Positions 1 to 6,477 of a DNA stretch of 7,102 nt are shown piece by piece. Source of the stretch: Rhodospirillales bacterium 47_12_T64 (lineage in GTDB: Bacteria > Pseudomonadota > Alphaproteobacteria > Kiloniellales > Kiloniellaceae); NCBI GenBank assembly GCA_002162915.1, contig MABB01000115.1, positions 11,855 through 18,956 on the forward strand. The letters run 5' to 3'. Under the pieces are notes generated by a model, which saw only the letters and a program-made list of their open reading frames with translations, was not told the origin of the DNA and did no database searches. The position numbers and the translations under genes were made by a program. Numbering within the stretch: the first letter of the stretch is position 1; every line of letters starts with the position of its first letter.

Positions 1-9
1 TCGCTGAAC

Positions 10-65
10 AGGTAACAAAACTGTCACAGTAGAGTCACAGAAGTATCGCTGTTGCTCGATATATT
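10..65 (+). promoter_or_regulatory. PhoB-dependent promoter with tandem Pho half-sites
   Basis: Seen: an exact 7-base direct repeat, GTCACAG, at 23-29 and 34-40, one 11-bp period apart. In Pho-box register the half-sites are CTGTCAC (21-27) and GAGTCAC (32-38) with a 4-bp spacer. This is the 7-4-7 architecture of the known PhoB box (consensus near CTGTCAT). Weaker half-sites in the same phase lie at 10-16 (AGGTAAC) and 43-49 (GTATCGC), giving four in-phase units. A -10-like TATATT occurs at 60-65, 10 bp after the last unit. That is about the geometry of PhoB-activated promoters, where the box replaces the -35 element. Inferred: this is the main promoter of the pst-pho operon, switched on by phosphorylated PhoB during phosphate limitation, with transcription starting near 72. 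The central two half-sites are convincing; the outer ones and the exact -10 are less certain. Confidence 0.75.
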
Positions 66-200
66 TTGCCCCGTCGAATGATCGACAGCGCATGAAAACT
101 CCTGCAACTTAAAAACAAGTTAGCAAAAAGGGAGTGCCGGAAAAATCGGGGCGTGCGTAATTGAGGTTTTTTAATAACGCTATATAGCGGAGATACGAAC
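66..200 (+). other. pstS 5' leader with small hairpins
   Basis: This is the predicted untranslated leader between the Pho promoter and pstS. Two small stem-loops are visible. GTCGA (73-77) pairs with TCGAC (82-86) over a 4-nt loop. GCAACTT (104-110) pairs with AAGTTaGC (117-124) with one bulged A. A possible long-range pairing joins GCCCCG (68-73) and CGGGGC (147-152). The ribosome-binding site is probably the CGGAGA stretch at 188-193, seven bases before the GTG. No known riboswitch was recognised. All structures are short and may be chance. Confidence 0.35.
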
Positions 201-1232
201 GTGATCAAAAAAGTTCTCACTGCGACAGCACTTGCTGGAATGATGATGGCAGTAGCTGGCGCCGCTCAGGCACGCGACCAGATCCGCATCGTCGGTTCTT
301 CAACAGTTTTCCCATTCTCTACAACAGTGGCCGAAACTTTCGGTAAAACAACTGGCTTCAAAACTCCAGTCGTTGAAAGCACCGGTTCCGGCGGCGGCAT
401 GAAACTTTTCTGCGCAGGTGTTGGTGTTGAGCATCCAGACATCACCAATGCTTCTCGTCGCATTAAATCTTCTGAATATGAAAAATGCACTAAAAACGGT
501 GTTTCCATTACAGAAGTTAAAATCGGTTTTGATGGTATCGTTCTTGCTAACTCCAAACAGAGTCCTCGTTTGACCCTTACCAAAAAACAAATCTTCATGG
601 CACTTGCCAAGCAGGTTCCTGTTGATGGCAAACTAGTTGATAACCCATACACAAAATGGAGCGATATCGACAAAAGCTTGCCAAACAGCAAGATCGAAGT
701 TCTTGGTCCTCCCCCGACATCCGGTACGCGCGATGCCTTCGTTGAGCTTGCCATGGAAGGCGGTGCCAAGAAATTTGAAAGCCTGAAAGCACTTCGTAAG
801 AGTGACAAAAAAGCCTTCAAAGTTATCGCTCACACTATTCGTGAAGACGGTGCTTATGTTGAAGCTGGTGAAAACGACAACCTGATCATTCAGAAACTTG
901 AAGCCAATCCAAAAGCAGTTGGTATCTTCGGTTTCAGCTTCCTTGATCAGAATGCTGACAAAATCCAGGGTTCAATCGTTGAAGGTGCCGAGCCAACTTT
1001 TGATAACATCGCTGCTGGCGACTATGGCGTATCCCGCTCGCTCTACTTCTACGTTAAAAAAGAGCACGTTGGTTCCGTACCTGGCATCGAAGAATTCGTT
1101 AAAGCGTTCACAAGCGAAGATGCTTGGGGTGATGAGGGTTACCTTGCCGACAAAGGTCTTATCCCACTGCCTGCTGCTGATCGTGAGCAGGTTAAAAACT
1201 CTGCCCGTGGCCTTCAGTCACTAAGCATGTAA
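201..1232 (+). CDS. pstS: Phosphate ABC transporter, periplasmic substrate-binding protein PstS
   Basis: PstS binds inorganic phosphate with high affinity in the periplasm and hands it to the PstC-PstA channel. The 343-residue product begins with a Sec signal peptide: lysines at 3-4, a hydrophobic stretch at about 5-22, and an AQA cleavage site after residue 24. The mature protein opens with the phosphate-loop motif VGSSTVFPF (31-39). STGSGGG (60-66), DITNASRR (80-87) and TSGTRD (173-178) follow, matching ligand-contacting segments of the PstS / type 2 periplasmic binding protein family. Two cysteines (71 and 96) could form a disulfide. The start is GTG, preceded by CGGAGA seven bases upstream; no better in-frame start fits the signal peptide. 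It is the first gene after the Pho-box promoter and is followed by a 105-bp gap to pstC. Such a gap, with its hairpins, would allow more PstS than permease to be made. Identification is firm. Confidence 0.96.
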   Translation: MIKKVLTATALAGMMMAVAGAAQARDQIRIVGSSTVFPFSTTVAETFGKTTGFKTPVVESTGSGGGMKLFCAGVGVEHPDITNASRRIKSSEYEKCTKNGVSITEVKIGFDGIVLANSKQSPRLTLTKKQIFMALAKQVPVDGKLVDNPYTKWSDIDKSLPNSKIEVLGPPPTSGTRDAFVELAMEGGAKKFESLKALRKSDKKAFKVIAHTIREDGAYVEAGENDNLIIQKLEANPKAVGIFGFSFLDQNADKIQGSIVEGAEPTFDNIAAGDYGVSRSLYFYVKKEHVGSVPGIEEFVKAFTSEDAWGDEGYLADKGLIPLPAADREQVKNSARGLQSLSM

Positions 1233-1285
1233 GTTTCAAGAAACTATCGGAACACTGGCGGCTTGCTTACAGGTCGTCAGTTTCT
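1232..1285 (+). promoter_or_regulatory. Alternative stem-loops between pstS and pstC
   Basis: Seen: AGTTTC (1232-1237), GAAACT (1240-1245) and a second AGTTTC (1279-1284). The middle element can pair with the first, as a tight hairpin (AGTTT/AAACT, 4-nt loop), or with the last, as a 7-bp stem AGAAACT/AGTTTCT closing a 33-nt loop (1239-1285). It cannot do both. No U-tract follows, so this is not a classical terminator. Inferred: it may protect the pstS 3' end or lower read-through into pstC, a common way of making the binding protein in excess over the membrane subunits. The first element begins at the last base of the pstS stop codon. Confidence 0.4.
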
Positions 1286-1337
1286 GATAAAACAAGTTAA
1301 TAATAATACGTGGGTTCCCTTTCGGGTATGTAAACAA

Positions 1338-2720
1338 ATGGAACAGTTGGCTCTTTTTTTCGCTTTGCTTTTTCTCGCAGTACTGGGGTTTATCCTGGGA
1401 AAAGGGCGTGCAGTTGCGTTATCTGGTCAATCAGATCAACCCCTTCACTCCAGGCTACCATACTATGGTCTCTATACGGCCATATGGTGTGGATTGCCCA
1501 GTTTACTTATCATGATCGGCTGGATGGTTTTTGAGCCACAGATTGCCGAGATGTTGATAAAATCTCAACTCAAAGATGCCAGCACATCTCTCTCTTCTGA
1601 TCGGTTAGCTCTTGCTGTAAACGATGTCATCAACCTAGCGTCCGGTGGCATTCTCAGTCGTAATCCAGATACATCAATTCTGGAAGCTACAGAGAATTAT
1701 AAACTTTTCAGACAGATCAGCTATTTCGCAATGGCTGTTGTCGCGATTTCAGTTTCTCTAGCCACTCTTTTTGGCAGCCTTAGAAAGATCAGCCCCAACC
1801 TTCGGGCGCGGAACAAGGTGGAAAAAGTCATCTCGGTTGTCATGATGGTTTCTTCCCTTATCGCCATTCTAACGACCTTGGGCATTGTTCTTTCACTGAT
1901 TTTCGAAACCTTACGGTTTTTCGATAAGGTTCCATTTTTTGACTTTATTTTTGGAACACACTGGAGCCCTCAAACAGCCTTGAGAAGTGACCAGGTCGGT
2001 GGATCAGGTTCATTCGGTGCCATCCCGCTCTTTGCTGGAACGATGCTGATTACCTTCATCTGTATGGTTATCGCTATTCCAGTTGGCCTCATGTCCGCGA
2101 TCTACATGTCAGAATATGCAGGCAAGACGTTCAGAGCCTTTGCCAAACCAATCCTGGAAATTCTCGCAGGTATCCCAACCGTCGTGTACGGCTTCTTTGC
2201 TGCACTGACTGTGGCACCATTTTTCCGCAATACAGGTACAATGCTAGGCCTTGAGGTTTCATCCGAATCAGCGCTCGCCGCAGGTGCTGTTATGGGCATT
2301 ATGATTATTCCCTTCATTTCATCGCTGTCCGACGATGTAATGAACTCTGTGCCACAATCGCTTCGCGATGCATCCTATGCGATGGGGGCGACCAAGTCAG
2401 AAACCATCACCAAAGTAATTATCCCCGCGGCACTCCCTGGTATTGTCGGTGCCGTCCTTCTTGCCATGAGCCGTGCTATCGGTGAAACCATGATTGTGGT
2501 TATGGCAGCTGGTCTCGCAGCAAACCTTACAGCTAACCCGCTGGAAGCCGTCACGACAGTAACAGTACAAATTGTTACATTGCTCGTCGGCGATCAAGAA
2601 TTCGACAGCGCAAAAACCCTTGCGGCTTTTGCCCTCGGTCTATTGCTCTTTGTTGTTACGCTTGCCATGAATGTCGTGGCTCTCAAAGTGGTCCGTAAAT
2701 ACCGTGAAAAATATGACTGA
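1338..2720 (+). CDS. pstC: Phosphate ABC transporter permease PstC (long alphaproteobacterial form)
   Basis: PstC is one of the two inner-membrane channel subunits of the Pst phosphate importer, pairing with PstA. I chose ATG 1338 (460 residues). An in-frame TTG at 1263 would add 25 polar residues with no membrane or signal character, whereas ATG 1338 starts directly with a hydrophobic segment (MEQLALFFALLFLAVLGFIL), as in related long PstC proteins. The ribosome-binding site is weak (CGGGT at 1323-1327). Membrane segments are visible near 4-21, 43-64, 127-147, 165-190, 232-255, 273-295, 311-330, 366-390 and 428-450. The first ~220 residues are the PstC N-terminal extension (DUF3708 type), absent from the shorter E. 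coli protein. The rest is the ABC permease domain. Its EAA loop (RDASYAMGATKSETITKV, 343-360, then IIPAALP to 367) is the contact site for PstB. The end overlaps pstA by 8 bp, suggesting translational coupling. Confidence 0.95.
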   Translation: MEQLALFFALLFLAVLGFILGKGRAVALSGQSDQPLHSRLPYYGLYTAIWCGLPSLLIMIGWMVFEPQIAEMLIKSQLKDASTSLSSDRLALAVNDVINLASGGILSRNPDTSILEATENYKLFRQISYFAMAVVAISVSLATLFGSLRKISPNLRARNKVEKVISVVMMVSSLIAILTTLGIVLSLIFETLRFFDKVPFFDFIFGTHWSPQTALRSDQVGGSGSFGAIPLFAGTMLITFICMVIAIPVGLMSAIYMSEYAGKTFRAFAKPILEILAGIPTVVYGFFAALTVAPFFRNTGTMLGLEVSSESALAAGAVMGIMIIPFISSLSDDVMNSVPQSLRDASYAMGATKSETITKVIIPAALPGIVGAVLLAMSRAIGETMIVVMAAGLAANLTANPLEAVTTVTVQIVTLLVGDQEFDSAKTLAAFALGLLLFVVTLAMNVVALKVVRKYREKYD

Positions 2721-4014
2721 TAACACGCCGTATCTCAAAACTGATCCCCTAGTGATTAGCCCAGCGCTCCTAAAGAAACGCAATGCCGCCGAAACACGCT
2801 TTCGTCTCTATGGCTTAGCCGCTGTGTTAACAGCGATCATGGTTCTTTGTCTGCTGCTGAGTTCTATAATTTCCAAAGGCTACACAGCCTTTGAGCAAAC
2901 GTACATTCTCATCGATGTACGTTTGGATACAGAGACAATAGACCCAAAAGGAACCAACAGGATCGAGGACCTCGCTGCCGCAAGTTACAAGGGGCTTCTT
3001 CGTGATGCCCTTCGGGAACAGTTCCCGGGCATCGAGGGGCGTCGTGAAAAACGCCAGCTCTATGGAATTCTTGGGACAGCATCTGATTTTGACGTCCGTG
3101 ATGCGGTCCTTGATAATCCTAAACTTGTCGGCACAACAGCAACCATCGCTGTAAAAGCATCCGACGACGTTGATAGTTATTTTAAGGGTTACATCTCTCG
3201 GGATGTCCCGGAAAGTAACCGTAAAGTCAAGGATAGAGAGCTTGTCTGGCTCGATACGTTCGAGGCTGATGATCGTATCATCAAGAAATTTAACGTGGAT
3301 TTCTTTACCAACGGTGATTCGAGAGAGCCTGAAGAAGCAGGTATCTTAGGAGCTGTAATCGGCTCTATCTATACGCTGGCAATCACTCTGGCTCTCTGCT
3401 TTCCAATCGGGGTTCTAACCGCCATCTATCTTGAAGAATTTGCACCGACAAACAAATGGACAGACCTGATTGAGGTCAACATCAACAACCTTGCCGCTGT
3501 ACCATCAATTGTTTTTGGTCTTCTTGGTTTGGCAATATTCTTGAACTTCTTCGGTCTGCCTCGATCTGCCCCTCTTGTAGGGGGGATGGTGCTTGCTCTC
3601 ATGACCCTGCCAACCATCATTATTGCTTCACGTGCCGCGCTCAAGGCTGTGCCACCTTCAATCCGCGAAGCAGCTCTTGGTATCGGTGCTTCCCGTATGC
3701 AGACGGTGTTTCACCATGTACTCCCTCTCGCGATGCCCGGTATTCTAACAGGAACGATTCTGGGCATGGCCCAGGCTCTGGGAGAGACAGCTCCCTTACT
3801 TATGATTGGTATGGTTGCCTTTATCGCTGATATTCCGAGTAGTATGGGCGATGCCGCAACAGTTCTCCCGGTACAGATTTTTCTTTGGGCAGATAGCCCG
3901 GAGCGGGGATTCGTAGAAAAAACATCAGCAGCCATTATGGTTTTGCTGGCCTTCCTGATCGTCATGAACGCAATCGCAGTCATCTTGCGTAAACGCTTTG
4001 AACGTCGCTGGTAA
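2713..4014 (+). CDS. pstA: Phosphate ABC transporter permease PstA (with large periplasmic insert)
   Basis: PstA is the second channel-forming permease of the Pst importer. I chose ATG 2713 (433 residues): it sits in ATGACTGA, overlapping the pstC stop, and no convincing Shine-Dalgarno precedes it, so translation is probably coupled to pstC. An upstream in-frame ATG at 2671 lies deeper in pstC and is less likely. The protein has a short cytoplasmic N-terminus, a first membrane segment (about 33-54), and a polar region at about 55-209 expected in the periplasm (the DUF3333-type extension of long PstA proteins). The ABC permease domain follows, with membrane segments near 211-239, 257-279, 287-306, 341-372 and 405-425. 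The EAA loop is at 316-343 (key residues REAALGIGAS and LPLAMPG), where PstB docks. E. coli PstA is only about 300 residues; the difference is mostly the insert. An 18-bp gap leads to pstB. Confidence 0.95.
   Translation: MTDNTPYLKTDPLVISPALLKKRNAAETRFRLYGLAAVLTAIMVLCLLLSSIISKGYTAFEQTYILIDVRLDTETIDPKGTNRIEDLAAASYKGLLRDALREQFPGIEGRREKRQLYGILGTASDFDVRDAVLDNPKLVGTTATIAVKASDDVDSYFKGYISRDVPESNRKVKDRELVWLDTFEADDRIIKKFNVDFFTNGDSREPEEAGILGAVIGSIYTLAITLALCFPIGVLTAIYLEEFAPTNKWTDLIEVNINNLAAVPSIVFGLLGLAIFLNFFGLPRSAPLVGGMVLALMTLPTIIIASRAALKAVPPSIREAALGIGASRMQTVFHHVLPLAMPGILTGTILGMAQALGETAPLLMIGMVAFIADIPSSMGDAATVLPVQIFLWADSPERGFVEKTSAAIMVLLAFLIVMNAIAVILRKRFERRW
2896..2925 (+). repeat. Perfect 11-bp inverted repeat inside pstA
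   Basis: CAAACGTACAT (2896-2906) and ATGTACGTTTG (2915-2925) are exact reverse complements separated by 8 bases. They lie in pstA codons 62-71, just after the first membrane segment. The RNA would form a stable 11-bp hairpin. No T-run follows, so it does not look like a terminator. The inverted repeat is certain; any function is unknown. Confidence 0.85.
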
Positions 4015-4032
4015 GTTTTAAGGAAAATAGGA

Positions 4033-4845
4033 ATGTCCTACGCCATGGATATGCAAAATTTTAACACCATGAGTGATCCAATCACTGCCGAACCCAAAAT
4101 CATCGCCCGCGATGTAAACGTGTTTTATGGTCAAAGCCAAGCTCTGAAATCCATCAATCTAGATGTTGGTGCCAACGAAGTAACTTCTCTTATTGGCCCC
4201 TCCGGTTGTGGAAAATCAACTTTCTTGCGCAGCTTGAACCGTATGAATGACGTCATCGAAAACTGTGTGGTTGAAGGCCGGATTAATCTGGACGGAATTG
4301 ATATCTATAATTCCGGCCTCGATCCCGTTTTGCTTCGCGCAAGAGTGGGAATGGTTTTCCAAAAGCCAAATCCTTTCCCAAAATCGATCTATGACAACAT
4401 TGCCTACGGCCCCCGGATACACGGAACTGTAAACAATAAGGACGAGCTGGATGAACGGGTAGAAAAAAGTCTTCGCCGTGCAGGGCTTTGGGATGAAGTG
4501 AAAGATCGTCTGGATAAACCTGGAACAGGTCTGTCTGGCGGGCAGCAACAACGTCTGTGTATCGCACGCGCGATTGCAATCAATCCTGAAGTTATCCTTA
4601 TGGATGAACCTTGTTCTGCTCTCGATCCGATTGCCACGGCTAAAATTGAAGAACTCATCGACGAGTTACGTAAAAAATTCACCATCGTCATTGTGACTCA
4701 CTCCATGCAGCAGGCTGCACGCGTTTCCCAACGGACCGCTTTCTTTCATCTTGGTGAACTGGTTGAAGTCGGTGAAACTGACAAACTCTTCACCAGCCCG
4801 CAGGACGATCGCACCCAGGGTTATATCACAGGACGCTTTGGTTAG
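4033..4845 (+). CDS. pstB: Phosphate ABC transporter ATP-binding protein PstB
   Basis: PstB is the cytoplasmic ATPase that, as a dimer, powers phosphate import through PstC-PstA. The 270-residue product carries every ABC hallmark: Walker [10 protein letters not shown] (55-63), Q-loop glutamine 110 in VFQKPNPFP, signature LSGGQQQR (167-174), Walker B VILMDEP (187-193) with catalytic Glu192, D-loop SALD (195-198) and switch His223 in VTHSM. The family-specific stretch NRMND (69-73) and the ending TGRFG are typical of PstB. The start at ATG 4033 is supported by AAGGA at 4020-4024, eight bases upstream. In-frame ATGs at codons 5, 7 and 13 are possible, but the first has the best spacing. The stop codon lies within the ribosome-binding site of phoU. 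Nothing appears to be missing, and the identification is firm. Confidence 0.97.
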   Translation: MSYAMDMQNFNTMSDPITAEPKIIARDVNVFYGQSQALKSINLDVGANEVTSLIGPSGCGKSTFLRSLNRMNDVIENCVVEGRINLDGIDIYNSGLDPVLLRARVGMVFQKPNPFPKSIYDNIAYGPRIHGTVNNKDELDERVEKSLRRAGLWDEVKDRLDKPGTGLSGGQQQRLCIARAIAINPEVILMDEPCSALDPIATAKIEELIDELRKKFTIVIVTHSMQQAARVSQRTAFFHLGELVEVGETDKLFTSPQDDRTQGYITGRFG

Positions 4846-4850
4846 GGATA

Positions 4851-5597
4851 ATGGACATGCAAGACACACAAGACCATATCGTCAGCTCTTTTGATAAAGA
4901 ACTTCGCACCATACACGAGATCATCATTCGTATGGGCGGTATGGCTGAAAACCAATTGTCTGAAGCTGTCGACGCACTCGTTCAACGCGACAGTGTAAAA
5001 GCTGAACTGGTACGTGCAGAAGACGCCAAAATCGATGCCCTGGAAGAAGAGCTTGAATCAGCAGTTATTCAACTGATCGCGCTTCGCCAGCCAGTGGCTA
5101 ATGATCTGCGCGCTGTAATATCGGCCTTGAAAATTTCTTCAGACCTCGAACGCATCGGAGACTACGCCAAAAATATCGCAAAGCGCAGCATTGCGATCAA
5201 TCAGATGCCGCCACAAAAGTCCGTGACCAGCATCATGCGTATGTCTCGCCTGGTTCAGGAAATCGTTAAAGATACCCTGGACGCTTTCTCTAATCAGGAC
5301 AAAGACCGCGCTATCGATGTCTGGCACCGCGATCAAGAGGTTGATGAAATGTACACCTCTTTATTCCGGGAATTGCTTACTTACATGATGGAAGATCCAA
5401 GGAATATCAGCGCCTGCACTCACATGCTGTTTATTGCAAAGAACATCGAACGCATGGGTGACCATGCCACCAACATCGCTGAAACAATTTACTATCTGTC
5501 GACAGGTGAACGCCTGGAAGGCAAACGCCCCAAAGGAGACAGAACCTCCTTTCAAGTGCTATCACCCGATAGCGCTGATGGCGAAGTAGAGATATAA
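4851..5597 (+). CDS. phoU: Phosphate signalling / transport accessory protein PhoU
   Basis: PhoU is a cytoplasmic, metal-binding helical protein that works with the Pst transporter and the PhoR kinase to shut off the Pho regulon when phosphate is plentiful; it also restrains phosphate uptake. The 248-residue product shows the family's internal duplication. The conserved metal-site motif appears as DLERIGDYAKNIA (98-110) and again as NIERMGDHATNIA (198-210), exactly 100 residues apart, each within a predicted three-helix bundle. The first ATG (4851) lies only two bases after AGGGA (4844-4848). ATG 4857, codon 3, has a better 8-base spacing and may be the true start, shortening the protein by two residues. 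The ribosome-binding site overlaps the pstB stop, so the two are tightly linked. The C-terminal ~25 residues after the last helix are polar and probably disordered. Confidence 0.95.
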   Translation: MDMQDTQDHIVSSFDKELRTIHEIIIRMGGMAENQLSEAVDALVQRDSVKAELVRAEDAKIDALEEELESAVIQLIALRQPVANDLRAVISALKISSDLERIGDYAKNIAKRSIAINQMPPQKSVTSIMRMSRLVQEIVKDTLDAFSNQDKDRAIDVWHRDQEVDEMYTSLFRELLTYMMEDPRNISACTHMLFIAKNIERMGDHATNIAETIYYLSTGERLEGKRPKGDRTSFQVLSPDSADGEVEI

Positions 5598-5598
5598 T
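5555..5598 (+). promoter_or_regulatory. Hairpin and consensus -10 at the phoU-phoB junction
   Basis: Seen: AGTGCTATC (5555-5563) pairs with GATAGCGCT (5568-5576) over the loop ACCC. This is a 9-bp stem with one G-U pair in RNA, located in the last codons of phoU. A perfect TATAAT follows at 5593-5598, overlapping the phoU stop codon. The expected -35 position (about 5570-5575) is not TTGACA-like but falls on the right arm of the inverted repeat. Inferred: either an internal phoB promoter that would need an activator bound at the repeat, or an mRNA processing or stability element. A start near 5605 would still include the phoB ribosome-binding site. Function is unproven. Confidence 0.35.
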
Positions 5599-5610
5599 AT
5601 AATGGAAAAA

Positions 5611-5615
5611 AAGGA
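5611..5615 (+). promoter_or_regulatory. phoB ribosome-binding site that decides the start
   Basis: AAGGA lies seven bases before ATG 5623. The earlier in-frame ATG at 5602 has no purine-rich site at a usable distance, because only the AT-rich TATAATAT tract precedes it. This supports ATG 5623 as the phoB start. Confidence 0.7.
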
Positions 5616-5622
5616 CCTTTCC

Positions 5623-6318
5623 ATGAAGCCCCTAGCTTTGATCATTGAAGATGAAATCGCATTGACAACCTTGCTCCGCTACAACCTTGAAAAAGAAGGT
5701 TTTCGGGTCAACGAAGCACACGATGGCGAAGAAGCCTTGCTCAGAGCAAAGGAAGAAGCACCAGATCTGATCTTACTCGACTGGATGTTACCTTTACTCT
5801 CGGGTATCGAGGTTTGCCGTCAGCTCCGTCGTTTGCCGGAAACCAAAGGCGTGCCGATCATCATGCTTACCGCACGCGGGGAAGAGACTGACAAGATCAG
5901 AGGTCTTGATTCCGGTGCCGATGATTACATGACCAAGCCGTTTTCCCCCGCAGAGCTAATTGCCCGTATTCGCGCCCTTATGCGTCGGAGCAAGCCGGAA
6001 ACTGTTACCGAAGCTCTGGCCTTTGAAGACATCAACATGGATCTTGCCGCGTACAAAGTCTATCGCGGTGAGCGCGAAGTTCATTTAGGCCCAACCGAGT
6101 TTAAACTGCTACGTCACCTTATGCAGAACCCCGGCCGTGTATTCAGCCGGGAACAACTTTTGGATTCAGTCTGGGGCCACGATGTTTATGTGGAACCTCG
6201 TACTGTTGACGTTCACATTAGGCGACTTCGCAAGGTTCTGAACGAAGGTACCGAGCTTGACCTTATTCGCACCGTGCGTTCTGCGGGCTATGCCCTGGAT
6301 CGGTCGAAAGCAGCTTAA
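5623..6318 (+). CDS. phoB: Phosphate regulon response regulator PhoB
   Basis: PhoB is the OmpR-type response regulator that, when phosphorylated by PhoR, binds Pho boxes and activates phosphate-starvation genes, probably including this operon. From ATG 5623 the product has 231 residues, close to the 229 of E. coli PhoB. The in-frame ATG at 5602 would add seven residues (MEKKDLS) and lacks a ribosome-binding site. The receiver domain (about 1-121) shows the acidic pair Glu9/Asp10, phospho-acceptor Asp53 in LLDWMLP, Thr83 in MLTAR and Lys105 in TKPF. The C-terminal winged-helix domain (about 130-228) has the GPTEFKLLRHLMQNPGRVFS segment (156-175) and a recognition helix around EPRTVDVHIRRLRKVL (191-206). 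It is the last gene of the operon, 25 bp after phoU, and a strong terminator follows 40 bp downstream. No partner kinase gene lies beside it in the window. Confidence 0.96.
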   Translation: MKPLALIIEDEIALTTLLRYNLEKEGFRVNEAHDGEEALLRAKEEAPDLILLDWMLPLLSGIEVCRQLRRLPETKGVPIIMLTARGEETDKIRGLDSGADDYMTKPFSPAELIARIRALMRRSKPETVTEALAFEDINMDLAAYKVYRGEREVHLGPTEFKLLRHLMQNPGRVFSREQLLDSVWGHDVYVEPRTVDVHIRRLRKVLNEGTELDLIRTVRSAGYALDRSKAA

Positions 6319-6358
6319 GCTAAAAACCGTCCCTGCCTTCAACACTTTCAGTATCTTA

Positions 6359-6389
6359 GGGCTGCGGTTTTCCGCAGCCCATTTCTTTT
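6359..6389 (+). terminator. Rho-independent terminator after phoB
   Basis: GGGCTGCGG (6359-6367) pairs perfectly with CCGCAGCCC (6372-6380) over a TTTT loop and is followed by the T-rich tract ATTTCTTTT (6381-6389). A 9-bp GC-rich stem plus a T-tract, 40 bp after the phoB stop, marks the end of the pst-pho transcript and separates it from the downstream lipoprotein gene. Confidence 0.93.
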
Positions 6390-6431
6390 GTTCAAATTCT
6401 TCAATAGCGGAAAAACTCTCGAGCCTCTATG

Positions 6432-6450
6432 CTGTCATCCTGACTTACCT
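6432..6450 (+). promoter_or_regulatory. Possible Pho half-site upstream of the lipoprotein gene
   Basis: CTGTCAT at 6432-6438 is an exact match to the PhoB half-site consensus. A second, weaker element, CTTACCT (6444-6450), differs by one base from the CTTACAT half-site I recall from the E. coli pstS box, but it is spaced by 5 rather than 4 bp. No convincing -10 follows before the start codon at 6478. Since the operon terminator lies upstream, the downstream gene needs its own promoter; this is a candidate control site only. Confidence 0.3.
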
Positions 6451-6477
6451 TTACCGCCCGGCATTGAGGAAAACCAC

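Noticed and set aside
92..112. Six-codon mini-ORF in the pstS leader (MKTPAT, stop TAA)
   Set aside because: No ribosome-binding site precedes it and its codons show no run of a regulatory amino acid; it is likely chance.
266..820. Long antisense open frame opposite pstS
   Set aside because: It mirrors the pstS codons and has no ribosome-binding site or recognisable domain; the same holds for the other antisense frames opposite pstC, pstA, pstB and phoU.
1263..1337. Upstream TTG start for pstC adding 25 residues
   Set aside because: The added segment is polar, has no clear ribosome-binding site and covers the intergenic hairpin region; ATG 1338 starts right at the hydrophobic N-terminus.
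3268..3282. GATGAT-CGT-ATCATC hairpin inside pstA
   Set aside because: A short 6-bp stem explained by the Asp-Asp-Arg-Ile-Ile codons; no further signal nearby.
6130..6151. CCCGGC/GCCGGG inverted repeat inside phoB
   Set aside because: Only 6 bp with a 10-nt loop, made of GC-rich codons in the conserved NPGRVFSRE region; expected by chance.
6388..6433. Sigma-70 promoter candidates (TTGTTC, TATGCT) before the lipoprotein gene
   Set aside because: No pair of -35 and -10 elements has acceptable sequence and spacing.
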